Position numbers and translations under genes: made by a program. DNA of 64,000 nt from Ophiodon elongatus (Eukaryota; Chordata; Actinopteri; Perciformes; Hexagrammidae). Under the pieces are notes generated by a model, which was given only the letters and a program-made list of their open reading frames with translations, made no database searches and had not been told where the DNA came from. Position 1 is the stretch's first letter. Every line of letters begins with the position of its first letter. The stretch covers positions 530,001-594,000 of the forward strand of contig JACSYO010001502.1 of the NCBI GenBank assembly GCA_016806645.1, given 5' to 3'. Below are positions 1-59,858 of the stretch, piece by piece.

Positions 1-3000
1 ATTAGATGAATAGTTTGAGTATAATGGCAGGAAAGGCAATAAATCATTTTGCTTCAACCTGTGCTTTGAGCTGAAATGTTCCAAATGTCCTTGAAACTTC
101 AAAATATATTTTTCCTTGTGTATCAATTCAATTTGAATTTTTAAACTCTTAAACTTATAGGGATGTCGAGTTTAAGTTAACGTACAAGTGATGCATCGGG
201 CTCTCGACTGCTCTTGATGTGATAAGCAGAAATGTTTCCTCCATAAACCTTTTGAAAAAATGTCAAAGTCACCTTGAGACAGTGACCGAGCCCACGGTTC
301 GGCGTGTAGGGGGCTGGCAGCCAGAGAAGCCGAGCCTTTCTACAGATCAGGGCCCTCAGATGTGAGGGTTCTAAGAAGCTTGATGTGGGCTTGTTCTGTA
401 ATCCCCCCACCTCTCTCAGGATCATTTGCATCCATTTTTCATCAATCTTTGTGTGAATTCTTAAGATATGAAAAATAGGCCCAGGGCCAGGCTTTTGAAA
501 ACTCTTTTTAACTCTTCTGCGTGTTCTCCTGCTGAGAGACCGGCCCTGTGTTTGAGGACCGAGGAGCAATAATTCTCCCTTTGACAAGATTATTCTATGC
601 ATGTCTTTTTTTTTTTTTATTGCGTTCAAATAATTGTTAATGATGTGTGCACGGGGCAATATAAATAGTGTATATTACTGTGCCTGTGTGCCGCTGATGA
701 TCCTAAATGAATGGCGACCAAAAATAGCTTCTAGACATTCACTAAATGATAAGTATATTCTACAGTATGAGAGCTCAAATAGGGCAGTATCACATCATAT
801 AGGTTCTGTGATGTATTATGTAATGCTGAATCCATTGATCAAGGTATGCTTTTCTATGTCACTGCCATACAAATCAGCTTATGCTATATAGGTTCCATTA
901 CTATAAACTGTATATATTTAGTATTTCTTTGTTTTACAGTACACTTAAACATACCTTTTTCTGAAAGAGAGAACATTATGAAACAACTGTGCCGAGTGAG
1001 ATCTGTGTCCATCATTATTATCAGCTGTTGAGCTTATAGTGTGCCGGTTTAACAGTTTTTAAATCGTTAAATTCTAAAATAACCTTACCGTACAGAAAGG
1101 AAGACATGTAGGGAAGCAAAGAATAATCCTGCTCATAAATTATGTTTTTATTTTGAAGAAATGGAGCAAAAACCATCACAAAGAAAACAAACGATAAATA
1201 AAATCAACCTCCCTTTTGGAGCATTTTTGTTTTTATATACTTGGGCCAACTTTGCACTATAGTTGGGGCCTGGCTACTACCTGATCAATCCATAAACTAA
1301 GACTTGAAATGTCAACTCAGTCCAAATTCAGTCATTTTAGTATTTAGTACCCATGAGTTATTTCCCCTGCCCCATCAAGTCACACAGCAAGGGGAAAAGC
1401 TGTTTTTCCCCTCTGGTGAGCTCCAGCTAATGAGCTCAGCTTAGCTGTAGGTGTGCATGGTGGCTGGTTGGAGCTGCCTGTAGTGCTTCCAGTAGGTGCT
1501 GGATGGAGCCAGTGGGTGGGAACTTAGCAGCTCTGCACCGTCATGCCCCTCAGCCCCTTAAAACTAACTGACGAATTGCAGAAAAATACCATGGCATTAA
1601 TATGTGCAAAGAGTTCTCAGTTAGCAGCCAGTCATTTTCGTGTTTAATTCAAATTTTATGAATAATCTACATCTTAAACACATTTTATTGAGTGTAGACT
1701 GCAGAGAAAATACATTTTAAGTGTTAAAATAAATTTAATAATTATTTTCAATTTACAGATTTCTTTTTTTCAGCTGTAAATTAAGGACCAAGTGGAGTCA
1801 GTCAAGTCTCAGCTTTTGTAATATTTAGCAATTGAATGTTTAATTGACAACTAAACTGACCTAGCCAACAGTTTTGTAACTGGTCTGAAATTCCTTACTA
1901 ACCAATACGAAAGGCCTTTTCACACAGGATGCAGTTTGATCTGATTTCAGCCATAGACTGTACATCAGAAGTGGACCTAGTCCCTGTGATGTCTCCCATT
2001 GGTTTAGGGACTGTCGTTTTGAAGCTTCAAGTTCGATATTTTGGCTGTCAACGCCTTTTTTTTTTTTTTTATGTCGCCATGTTCTTTTTTTTTCCAACCA
2101 GAAAAGACGAGAGGTTGAAGCTAAGTATGCCTGCCACCAAACGCTGAATGACATTTGACTGCGAAAGGGTTAAAGTTTGTTTTCGCATTGGCCTCAGTTT
2201 CAGAATTGGAGGTTGCTGCCTGGGTTCATCAAACATGGCGGCACAGAGCAGCGCTCGCCCAGGGGCCGTTGTCACGCTCTGTGTGAGAGGCCCTTTAGGA
2301 AATGGGTGTCTGTGGCTCGTGCCCCCTCCTCTACTTTACCAACCCCAGGGACTGTTATTCCCCTCAGCTAAGCCTATAAGGCTGCACTCTCCCTCAAGAC
2401 TCACTGCCAGGTTCTTTTCTTTGTAATTAACCAATGCCAAGTGTGCCACTACTAAAACATGGTCCACTGGAGAAAACTCCAATGGGGCAGAATTGGCCTG
2501 CCACACAAGTACAAGGTGATTCTAATTATAGGGTGCTAAACATACAAATAGTCTCACAGGCAGCAGAGTATCTCTCCCAGGAAGCCAAGCAAAAGCAGCT
2601 AGCTGCCAGGCAACCTAAAGAATGCCAGACAAATGGCAGATATCTGACACAAAGCACAGCAATACAGGGACAATCTGTCAGGCAGCTAGATGAGAGTTTA
2701 GGTAGCGAGGCAGCCAGCTTTACCAGACTGCCTGGAGGGCTGCTCTACAACGCGGTGCCAAATATCAAGACGTATTTCTTACACATGTCCAGCACAAGGC
2801 GCATGTTTGCATTTTAAGAAACACACATTGCGGATTGGCTGATGGAATCATGTTTTACTGGACAGGGACTTATTTGATGAAACTAAACATGATTAAAATG
2901 TCTACCTTTTAGTCACAAATGTAATAGAAAATACATTACACAACGTCAGCAAGTCATATCTGTCAAGAATCCGCAGTGCATATGTGTATTTAATGTACCC

Positions 3001-6000
3001 ACAAGCTGGATGAATAATTCCATGATTGAATAAATAAATAAATCAAGCCTCTACCTAGAAATGTGAATTTATTGCAGGTGTGTCTCCTGTCAATTTCTCT
3101 GTCCTCGACGCATTAATGGCTTCGGGGATGGGAGAAAAGTTTGAAATGCGTTAGATGAGGCACCTTATTTGTCCTTTTTTGGTCCAACAAATGCACACCA
3201 TCCATCAGGCTGTCGAGCATCGTTGTTTGAGCATCACACTTTATGTGGAATGACCTGTCAGCTTCTTAAATTTATTTGGTCTTATCTGCGGCTTACCTGT
3301 GATGTTGTGAAAACAGGGACTTTAATCTTTCTCTCTCCCATCACGACAAGTTGCCTTGACCCCTTATGCAAAGTTGACTTCTACAGGCACGGCATGATTC
3401 CATATCTGCTCTGCTTGCAACAGAACCAAACACCATAATATGGGTCAGAGGAAATAAGCTCTGATAAGGAGCAACTAAGCATGAAGCTGATGTGAAAAAA
3501 GAAAGTATTCTTTGAATTGACTTTGTAGCAGTGTGTTCTTGCAGGTAAAACAACAGCACATATGATGGATGACCTTATCGTACTCTACAAGCAGCAATAT
3601 CAGCGCTTTACTCTGTTAGTGCTCCCTAACCAGGTTTTGCTGTCATTGCTGAGCTTTAGCATGAGGACGCTGTAATATGCAATTTGCTTTTGTATTAACA
3701 CCACAGGCCGAGACTTGATAACTTCATTGAACTGCATAGATAAGCGGTGTGTTGCATCGGGTATAGAGATCTAACTTTCCCACTGTAATTGGACTTGATG
3801 ATGAATGGCATTGTGGGTCCTAATGTGGCAGTATGGTTTCATCTTGGGGCCTCTGGCTCTCACTGGCTATTATCTCCCTCCCGCGAGGATACATTGTGTC
3901 TGAGCCTTTGTTGGCTCTGCGCAGTGGAGTGGAGGACCTAATCTATTTATCACAGGGTCTGCGTGACCACCCAGCCAGGCTGCTATATCGGATCATACCA
4001 GGCTCCCTTGTACTCCTCCTCTGGGGAAGGAGGAAGCACCGATGTAACATGCAGCTTCACACCTGTCAAACAATGCTGAGGTTGATCATCCCTGAGGAAT
4101 GGAGCACAGAAGGCAACGCATTTAAATGTGTTTTTGAGTCATGGCCTACCCGGCCAAAAATATATGTGATTTTATCTTTCACCAAAGAGGCTGTAATCTT
4201 CGGAATTTCAGTGTTGAAACATTGAGGGGATGAATCGGCTATACGACTTTAAGCGGAGGTATTGTTGAGAACAATACATGTCTAGTGTTTGGATGGACTT
4301 TTGTTGTTTGAGATATTATCGAAGGGTTGTTGAAGCATGAATCTGGGACTCCTCACTGCTTCAGCAACTTTTTGACATGATGAAATTGCATCATTGAAGC
4401 AAGAAATGTTGAACTGCCTCTCAGTGTGTGAAGTCTCAACTAACAAAAAAAATCCCAAATGAAAATCAATACCTCATTTTTCTAATGCAGGCTCTGAATG
4501 AGGTTTGTAAACTGTTACTGTAAATATAGAGACCTGAAGGAAAATTCCCAGTTACGTTCCAGAAGCAAGACAATCTCATTCAATATTGTATTTACATTTT
4601 TAATTATGGCATTCACAAAAAATGTAGCCTTACCATATCACTTTTTTTAATCCACTACAGAAGTAAGAGTAAGAGTGACCAAGAGTAACACTGATCAATG
4701 GTTACACTTTCTCCTTAGACTGAAGGCTAGTTCACAACTATATATTTCTGGTCTTAATCTTATCTAACAACCAAAATCTTTTCAGATGGATGTCCCTGAA
4801 GCGAAATCGTATCAAGTGGGGGTCCTATCTAGTAGATAGACACAGGACATTGGCTCTTTAGGGTATAGCAGGGAGGGGGCGGGGCCAGCAGCGCTGGACG
4901 TACCATAGATACCAGCTTCTCGCAAAAATAGAAAATATATATCGGGTTTCTAGGTATGGTTTATATTCAGGAACACTATACACATACTGTATCATTACAG
5001 TCATTTGTTGGCGCCGAGTGTACAGAGATCATCTGAGTTGAGAATGTCAGACTAAGCAGAGATAGCGGTTCACATTTAATCAGTGGCATCAATGTGTCAT
5101 TCGCCTCACATCCACTGGGCTTTACTGCTGCTTTGGAGCACGGCCTCGTTGTGTACAATGCTTCATTCCGTGCTCATTACGCACACTGCATAGAGCAAAC
5201 CACATCCTGAGTTTTAACTGACGTTTCCATGGAAACACGCCACTGAGCAGGAAGAGGTGAGGTGCGTAGTGTACTTTGCCTTGAGTGGCTGCTCCCCCAT
5301 CGCTCAGTCGGGAACGGGATCTGGGGCCATTTATGGAATCCACCTCCTCCAGCCTCCATCAACACCGTCCAGCCAAGAGGCGCCGAGGACATTTTCATGC
5401 TCTGTAGTACAACATGGGCAACAAAACCCAGCCACAAGTTCCGCTTTCGTATTCAGATATTTTGTTGGTTTCGCCCATTTATTATTATTTATTTTTTTTG
5501 AGTATTTTCCCTCTCGCTTGTAGGACAGAGGATCTTGTCATACGTTGAATATGGAAGCCAAAGCAAGTAGAAGCGTACGGTTTATTTCAATTCCCCTGCA
5601 TGGTGTTTGTTTACCCAAGTGTAGCATTAAATCCTATCGGTTCACATACGGGGGGATGGGCCCGGCTACACTAAACGCTCGCTCAGTGGTCATGCAAGTG
5701 CTCTGATGGAAATCTGGAAAACTTTGCTGCGAACTGAAAAGCACTGATTTCTCATCCTGACACCCAGCTACGTGAAAGGCAGCGTCTCCTCTACAGTGTA
5801 GTTAATGAAAACACCATCTCCTGTCACTGACACTCCATCTCCAACATAATGGAGCTTTGGATATCAATATGTGAATGTCCTGTAGTGGTGAAAATTAATC
5901 TCTGGTGCCTAAAATGCATGATGAGATGTGTGAATAATTCACAGCTTCTTGTTTACCTGACCTTGAATGTGTGTGTGTGTGGGTGTGTGTGGGTGTGTGT

Positions 6001-6039
6001 GTGTGGGTGTGTGGGTGCCTGTTTGTGTGTTTTTGCTAG
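1..6039 (+). other. 3' part of a gbe1 intron
   Basis: No exon homologous to the preceding part of branching enzyme is visible here, so I read this as the 3' portion of the intron before the first visible exon. It holds poly-T runs near 606-619 and 2057-2070, and a short GC-box-like stretch (gggggcggggcc) near 4875-4886. Several open frames occur, for example 2434-2817 and 3833-4225 on the + strand, but I see no domain, splice context or codon pattern that supports them. Confidence 0.7.
5957..6039 (+). promoter_or_regulatory. TG-rich 3' splice region upstream of the nucleophile exon
   Basis: A TG-rich tract (5968-6030, interrupted by GGG) followed by five T (6030-6034) and gctag forms the 3' splice site. 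No AG dinucleotide occurs from 5945 to 6037. A consensus branch-point pentamer, CTGAC, sits at 5957-5961, about 79 bases before the acceptor AG. An AG exclusion zone this long suggests a distant branch point with the TG tract inside it. Confidence 0.55.
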
Positions 6040-52666
<46,627 letters not shown>

Positions 52667-54710
52667 AGGATGATTGTCTCCACAGAGACCAGGATCGAGA
52701 ATGGATTCCAACCTCAAACTGAGTGTTAACAATCACCTTCATCTTAAAGTGTCAACCTTGCACACCACCCAAACCCACTTTTTGTGTTCAAGCCTTTTTC
52801 TAAATGGGGAGAAAAAGCATTGTGAGCTTTTGTGCTTTCAAACTCCATCTGCAACCATAGATGCTGTGTAACCCCATTTACTACAGATTGGTCCATTTGG
52901 GAAGCGTCCAACATAACCAGCAGCTAGATGCTAAAACTTAAAACCCTGCCGAGTCCTTCCACCACTAGCCAGCAGCCATTTATAGGCTCTGTTGAATTTG
53001 GCGTGCCATCTGAAACACATGACCGGCGACTGTGACGGAGGGAAGCAATTCATCAAGCATTCAAACATGATAAAAGCTCAGAGAAATTAAGGATATTCAG
53101 AAGGTTATGTATGTTGATAAACGGTTTACTTGGTTTAATTATTTTGTATTCCAACACAGATAAAATGATGGTGTCAAAGACACAAGGAGATTTACAGTAT
53201 TACCATTCACATTGAAATTCAAAACGTCCAGGTATTTAATCACTGGTGATCCATCTTTCCTAATTTGCATTTTGGGACCTTATACGTATAAAAATATTGC
53301 AATTTGCACAAAGTAATAAGCTGCTTTGAATTATTATATTTTTAATGGGTATCTAAAACAGTTGTGTTGGAATGTTTGGATTAATGCAGCTATTGGGAGC
53401 ATTTATGTGGTTATTTATGGCCCTGTTATTTAGCCAGTAATTTGCAGCTATAGCAAAGTGATAAAATCATCTAATTGGGATTGTTCACGGTGTGTTGCAT
53501 AATGCACAAGTAACGTTTTTAGCTGAATTACACTGTTTTTTTTCTTCCATTTAACAAAAAGTAAAGCATGGTTTTCTCCCACAGTAGCTCCCATTAGAGT
53601 AGTTTATGTCGTGTATTTCACTAAATTCTTCGTAGTCTACTGAAACAAGTTGGTACTGATGTTGAACACATCATTTTGTGTGGGTTTTACAAGTGTGACT
53701 CACACACCCGACTGCTTTAAGAAACCATGATTCATGTGCACCATGTTCATTAGATGCTGCAGCACTCCTTTGGGATCACTGCAGAAAACCTAGACGGAGC
53801 CTAAATTCATGCAGAACGACATGTGCCTCTCCCAATTAGCTCAGACGTTTGTGGCTTTTGTCTCAACACACTTGAAGATTGAACATCTCAAAGAACAGCT
53901 GCAATGCTCATCCTGTGTTCCCCATAGCTGTTATGTGTGGAGATTATCGATGAACTAAAACTGATGATGGGCGACTGTTTTTGTGACTGCTGAATTCCAC
54001 CCAACATGTCATTAAAATGGTCTCTCATACCAAAGGATTCATCTTTTGAAATTATTTTTCCCAAAAGACTGTGATAATTGTTCTGTCTCCCGCCTTTATG
54101 GTCTTACTTTTTTTCTAAAAGTCCCCTGTTGCCATATGAATGGATGTCTATTGGACAACTTTCAGCATTCGCTGCACGTTTTATCAAAGCAATACTGTTA
54201 TAAGTGAAACAAGAGCAGATTTTTAGCGTCCCAGATAAAAGCTAACGCTTTGATTCACTGCCATGGATACTGTAATGCTGTGATCCACACCTACTGCATT
54301 AGCGCACATTCTCAGCCATTTAAGCTGTGTATTGTAGCATATGGCAGGTTTTGATCTGCCTCCCCTGCAGCTGAAGGAAACAAATTCATATGCAGGACCA
54401 TCCTCCTGTGTTTAGCCAAAAGTATCATGAACATGTCATTTCTTTTTGTGTTACACTCAAAAAATGCTTTTTTCTACCCCTCGACAAGCACGGAGTGGAT
54501 CGCTGCATAAATTCCAAGCAACGAGGTTGCGATTGATGTGGAGTGTTTAATCATCCCTCATCTGACCCAATGTCATTGTCGTTTTACCACCGCCAACATG
54601 AATTGTCTGCATTTGTTCTCAAAAGTAAAATTGATGTCTGATACACAGTAACTATTGCTGCATATTTCTTTCATTATTACTAATGATAATAAATCAGTGC
54701 CTGTCGGGCC
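52667..54710 (+). other. Probable gbe1 3' untranslated region
   Basis: Non-coding sequence after the TAG. The first canonical AATAAA on the + strand that I find is at 54688-54693, and a variant ATTAAA lies at 54011-54016. The 3' UTR would be about 1.3 or 2.0 kb. RNA ends cannot be fixed from sequence alone. Confidence 0.4.
54688..54693 (+). terminator. Candidate poly(A) signal AATAAA
   Basis: The first canonical AATAAA hexamer I see downstream of the gbe1 stop, followed within 20-30 bases by tgcctgtcgggcc. The weaker ATTAAA at 54011 is an alternative. Confidence 0.3.
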
Positions 54711-55279
54711 ACAAGAAAAACGTGGATGAACTGGATGTGCATTCTGACTACTGATTCTGTCCCATCACACACTTCTGTGAGTCGGAGAGTACTGGACCAG
54801 ACTTTATTAAGGAGAGCCCTGAAGAGTTTGGGATGACAAAAGTAGGACTCTACCTTGCGCTCTGCACTCCGGAACATAAAGTTTCAGTTTCCATTTGGTG
54901 ACCAGGGAAGCTGTGAAATGTTGTTACGGGGCTATACAGAGAAACCGCCTCAGTGGCTCCCACAACCTGATGTAAGGGGGATGAAAGACGACTCATCAGA
55001 CCATAATACTTCCATTTCCATTTCCTAGGCATCCTCACTTTGTGCTACTTTGTTCACTGGCAATGAAACGCAGTTTGGGAAGAATGCTGTGGTCATTTTT
55101 GAAGTTTTTGATTTTTTTTTCTTCTCTTTTTTTACATTGTTCCTGGTTGACACTTGGAACATGTTTACTAGGTCCTCGACGACTCACTTGGTTTAGGAAC
55201 ATGTTTTGAAGCTGCATGACATGTCTCATGCAACTTTTTCAGTCTCTTCATTGTCAAGTATATCATAAAATACATAAAT

Positions 55280-55293
55280 CCCCCCCCCCCCCC
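55280..55293 (+). repeat. C14 homopolymer
   Basis: A run of 14 C. A comparable G13 run occurs at 61992-62004. Confidence 0.95.
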
Positions 55294-55548
55294 TTTCAAG
55301 AAAACCCTCTGGCCTTTTCCAAAAATGGCTCTCAGTAACTTTATGAGTATTCATGTGCTACCACAGGGGATGGCTTGTACAATATAATGCAGTTCAATCC
55401 AATTACCATGCAAATGTGTTTACATTAGACAAAATAACACCCTAGCAACACCACACTGCAGAATGTGTCCTCAACAGTTAAATCAACACCTTTCTGAAAC
55501 AGTTGCAGCAAACTGAACTGAAAGCTTCATTCTTAGATGTTGCACTGA

Positions 55549-55582
55549 CATCTACAGGGGTTGCACTCAACCCCTGTAGATG
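55549..55582. repeat. Perfect 15-bp inverted repeat with 4-nt loop
   Basis: The arms are CATCTACAGGGGTTG (55549-55563) and CAACCCCTGTAGATG (55568-55582), with loop cact. The word ttgcact occurs both just before the left arm (55540-55546) and across the arm-loop junction (55561-55567). The stem is far longer than expected by chance at such a short spacing. Confidence 0.95.
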
Positions 55583-56149
55583 ACTGCCCTGAGATATCCA
55601 GGACATGTCTGATGTGCTGTAGCCTATACCTGAAAAGATTTTATAAGTAACCCTGAAAGCACAGAGCGTATTCTGTGTTGTAACGGTTTGCCTGTTTGTA
55701 TTTCTTATGGGCTCACAAGCATACAGATGCCTGGGGGGAAGATCCTGGAGAATGTAATATTGTCAAAGTCAGAATTGGGGCTCTGACATGCACAAAGAAG
55801 ATGTTTTCAGAGTTCGACCCAGGTGACTGCACCAGTCAGGCAGGGATTTCACCATGCAGGCTGCTGCTGCAGCTTTAATACAAAATGCCTGTGATTGTAT
55901 TCTATTGTCACTTGAGCTTTCAGGTAAATGCAGGCTTAGGTCTAGTCAAAGACTAAAGAAATTAGAAATGTGAAGTCAAAGGTTCTCGATGCGACATTCA
56001 GAACGTCGACATAGCAGCAAGCAACAATTAGCTATGTAAAGATATAGTGGAGTAATATCCGAGCTTCTCTATGATGGGCCGCGTGTGCCTTTGAGTGTAG
56101 GTTAATGCATGTGAGCGTGCCCCGCGGTGCAACGGATGGTGCAACGGAT

Positions 56150-56320
56150 CAACGGTGTTGTCACGGACGCAGAGCACCCACCCACCGGGTCCCCCTCAGG
56201 TAAACACCGTTAACGCTGTCAGCACTGTTGCCATTGTTTGCTCTGGTAGCGCTGTTAGCACTGTTAGCTCCTAGCCGCCAGCTTAACCGGCGCCATTTTT
56301 TTGAGACCCTAGGTAAGTGG
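56150..56320. repeat. Repeat-like stretch with gctgttagcactgttagc units
   Basis: The words gggtccccctcaggtaaaca, ccgttaacgctgtcagcact, gcgctgttagcactgttagc and ggcgccatttttttgagacc resemble a dispersed sequence I have seen in perch-like fish genomes. The internal cgctgt/cactgt.agc units recur at about 10-base intervals. Borders and family are unknown. Confidence 0.4.
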
Positions 56321-59300
56321 AGGCACTAGGTAAGTTCTGAACTTCCAATTTAGCACTTTTAATAACATCCATAAGTGAACTGTTTGTTAGGTCATGTAGC
56401 AGGTTATCTGCTGGTAGGAAAACAAGCAATAAATAATTTCGGGGAACACACGCACAGTGCAATTTAGTACTATAGTTCAAAGTCTAGTGTAAAGCAATAA
56501 GATTCAAATGGCATTAAATGCCATGACGAAAGAGGCTGTACACTGTGTATGGTGTCTGATGTTTTCCCTTTCTTTCCACGTGATATAACGGTGCTCAAAC
56601 AGAGAGAACCAGTACTTTCAAAACTTTTTCAACGGCATGTACCACAAGAGAATTTCTGCAAGTCAGGTTTGAGCATAAATGTTAGAGTTAAACTTACTTC
56701 AACCCTTGCGGTCTCCGTTCAACAATACATTATTAATGTTGAGTGCTATTAGAGAGGTACTTTTTTTCATTCATTTTAGCACAGTTAAGGCTACTGTGGA
56801 GACCGGGGAGGGCTGCAACAGGGGGTTACAGGCTTATTCTCCCGATCAGAAACATGCTAGAGGGTTGACACTCGTACTGCACGTGCTCAGTTAGACCCTC
56901 ACCCCCCCCATCAAGAAGACAGACATAAATAAATATGACTAAATAAATAATACTATAATATAAAAAATACAATATCATTGTAAAACCACATATTTTTCAC
57001 AATACTATGTTCATTGAGAAAGAAGTAAAACATATTTCTAACATGTTGCAACCAGCCCTGATTGTGTTGCAACATTCAGCATCTCACTTCTTTCATTCAA
57101 ATTCCTATTGTGAAGGATATTATTACCATCATATGTGGAATGTAGGAGAACCGTCCCCAGTCCTCCTAAAATTCAGACTAAACATAAGAGTGCCTGTTCT
57201 TTTCTCTCGTGAATATGTGGAGCAGTCGAGAAAAGAACATCGTCATTGTTGTGTATGAAGAGAGGAAGCCTGTGGTTTTCAGGAACAATTCCCTGCTGCA
57301 GGTTTGGATGCCTGGGGCACACACTATGGCATACCTGATGCTTTTGTGAAACACTGGTTGTATTTCTCTAGGATGGTAAAATACTACCCTCCATAACTTT
57401 AGCCTCATGTATAATCAAAGGCTTTCTTTTCTTTGGTTGGTTCATGAAACATTAAGATGGGACAAATCATAGGAACCTTGAGAATCAGAACGTTGTAGTT
57501 TCAGTACCGTGTTAGGAACATGAAACGGGTGGAACAGAAGTGCTTATGAGGTATGGGCACCAACATTTTTCAAAATATGCATGACAAGACAGAGGATACA
57601 AGCTGTAAACAAGACTTGGAAGTTTGGGGTTGACACATGTTGTGCCTCTCGAGATTTACCATTACAATGGATTCAGAGAGCTAAGCATTCTTTTTTCTAA
57701 ACAAATAAAAGCCAGAGGTCATTCAGCACTTACAACAAATCTGAAGGTATTCACATAATCCTCAAAGAGCCTTCTAACCATCTAGATTAAATACAATGTT
57801 TAATTAAATGTGTAATTAAAAATGTTTTCCAAGTTTTGACTGCTATTCCTACCCAGGTATCCAGAAAGTACATATCTCCTTGCTCATTTTATGACACAAG
57901 AAAAATTGATTCACAACGTTAATACAAGGATGACAAGAAACATGTTTTTTGTTTAGAAAAATTGAAATATAATCTATACCGGGGTAAAGAAACCTACAAT
58001 GCCAAAAAAATGTTCTGGTGACTGGGTTGTTTTTTATCCAGATGGTAAGAAGAGTTACTGAGGATTTATTACTCATTTTTCTGGAAAAAAATGCTTATCT
58101 TTGACTCAAATTGAAATTGTACAGCCCACATCAGAACCACCAACTGGGACTAGTTTGGGAGTATTTGTAGCATCTGTCTATCCTTTTGACAGATGTTTCC
58201 AGTGTTGATGCTAAATGTGTGACCAAGAAATCTCTTTATTGAAAACATGAAGAAATTGTATACCACTCGTGTGCCATTGGTGTATTAGTATCAAACACTT
58301 TAGAAGGAGAAATCCTTGTTCCTCCTGGGTCAGGCCGATTCAATTCTTTGCTTTTATTGCAAAGATATGACTGTAAAGGTCACCGGTGCCTTACCGGAGC
58401 ACACCGGCATCAAGGAGAGGAGTTGGGACTCCGCAGAGAGAAAAAGTGTGCTGATATTGTTTTTGTCATCGCAGTCAGTTATTCTGTATGCAACACTGCA
58501 GCGACTGGTTCCAACGGAGATCTTTGGGACCCAAAGTGCCATTTGTTTTCTTTTGTGCAAGGTAATTAAAACGCATCCTCCTGGTATCTCGTGTCTATTC
58601 GGTCCTCATTAAACGGCTTGAATGAAAACCATCAGTACTCGAGCTCCTAAGAAACCAGAGCTGAGAAACACGAGCAGAAACCGCATTGATACAGAACCTT
58701 GAAATAAGTTCATGGGGGGGAGAGGAGTCACCAGAAATGTTCAGATGCTGTATCTGAAAGGAGCAAAACGCAGCGATATCTGGTGAGGGGGCGCGTCCAA
58801 GTATTTCTCATGAAGTGCTTCCTTCTCTGAGTCCCATAGGAACTGCATTACCTCAGAATCACCTCAGAGCGCTGACTCACATTTATCAAAGCGATCCACA
58901 ATTGGTCCACGGGGTGAGCGCCAGTCAACCATAAATCTAGACATGTCTGCAGCACTTCACCCACCAATTACGTCTTAGTAAGCTTTGATGCATGTCGCGG
59001 TTATCGTCAAAGCAAAGAAGGGAATCATGAGGCCGCCAATAATCAACTGATCTCAACAACCTCTGCAGCTACCTGCAGCAGGGGCCTGCGGCGTACTGAT
59101 GTGGTTGGGAGGAACCCCAGGCTGGATGCAGCTTAGTCATGACTGGTGTGGCCTCCTTTCTTTGCAGTCGGAAAGGATCCCCTCGCATTGATAATCCCAA
59201 ATCCTGGTGTAGATTTTGGGGCTATATATTGAGAGTGGGGTTGAAATAAGAGGATCACGACATGGTACCCGCTCCACTGACACAGCAGGAAGCTCAAGAG

Positions 59301-59499
59301 AGAGAGAGAGAGGCACGGAACTGCTCCGTTTCCCCCACTGAGACTTTTATTTTTGCAACTCCACGATCAATTTCCATAAACATCCTGTGTTTGTATGCAA
59401 CCATGCAAAGGAAGGAGGACCAGCAGGGAAATATGACAACACAAGCAAACTGATATCGGGCTAAATTTAATATGAAGACATTATTAAAAGCTATGATGC

Positions 59500-59858
59500 C
59501 GTTTCTGATCACCATCCGGGATGCCTCACAGAGGCGCACAGGAAGGGCCTCGCGGGGGCATTCGCTTGTGAAGAGCGCCGTCCGGTGGGCGCTTGCGGTA
59601 CTGCAGGGGGGGACAATTCGCGTCTTATAGTCTTTTGATAATCAGGTGGAGCCACAGTCAGCTGGGCGGACCTCCCGCCATCAGTGTGCCAGGCCTCCGT
59701 ACGCACGCACGCTCGCACGCGCATGGGCATGAGTCCATACAACAAACCAGCAGCGGGACGTTTCCGACTGATGACAGCGCTGCACGGCCCTGGTGTCCCG
59801 AGCTGAGTCGCGCGAGCTGAAGGAGGCAAAAAGCTGTCTGGCGTCTTCTCACAGCAAG
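59500..59858 (+). promoter_or_regulatory. CpG-rich candidate promoter / 5' exon of a downstream gene
   Basis: In an otherwise CpG-poor region, this stretch carries roughly thirty CpG by eye (for example ttcgcttgtgaagagcgccg, cgcacgcacgctcgcacgcg and gagtcgcgcgagc). It ends with CACAGCAAG followed by gtagga at 59859, a good splice donor. A non-coding first exon on the + strand is plausible. No start codon with an extended frame is seen before the donor. The orientation and the gene are inference. Confidence 0.35.

Larger units (their letters stand above)
54711..59500. other. Intergenic region downstream of gbe1
   Basis: No coding exon can be supported. It contains a C14 run (55280-55293), a striking hairpin (55549-55582), a repeat-like stretch with gctgttagcactgttagc units (about 56150-56320), and AT-rich sequence. 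The open frames at 58316-58612 and 58348-58569 lack recognisable domains. Confidence 0.65.

Noticed and set aside
2434..2817. 127-codon Gln-rich + strand ORF
   Set aside because: No recognisable domain, no splice context and no codon signature; it lies inside a gbe1 intron. A chance ORF is the simplest reading.
3833..4225. 130-codon + strand ORF
   Set aside because: The sequence has no family resemblance I can name and nothing around it suggests a gene.
58348..58569. GDLWDPK resembling the 'DLWD' stretch of an upstream branching-enzyme exon
   Set aside because: It lies 5.7 kb after the gbe1 stop codon, the surrounding residues do not match the family, and no proper splice borders are seen. 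A four-residue match is chance.
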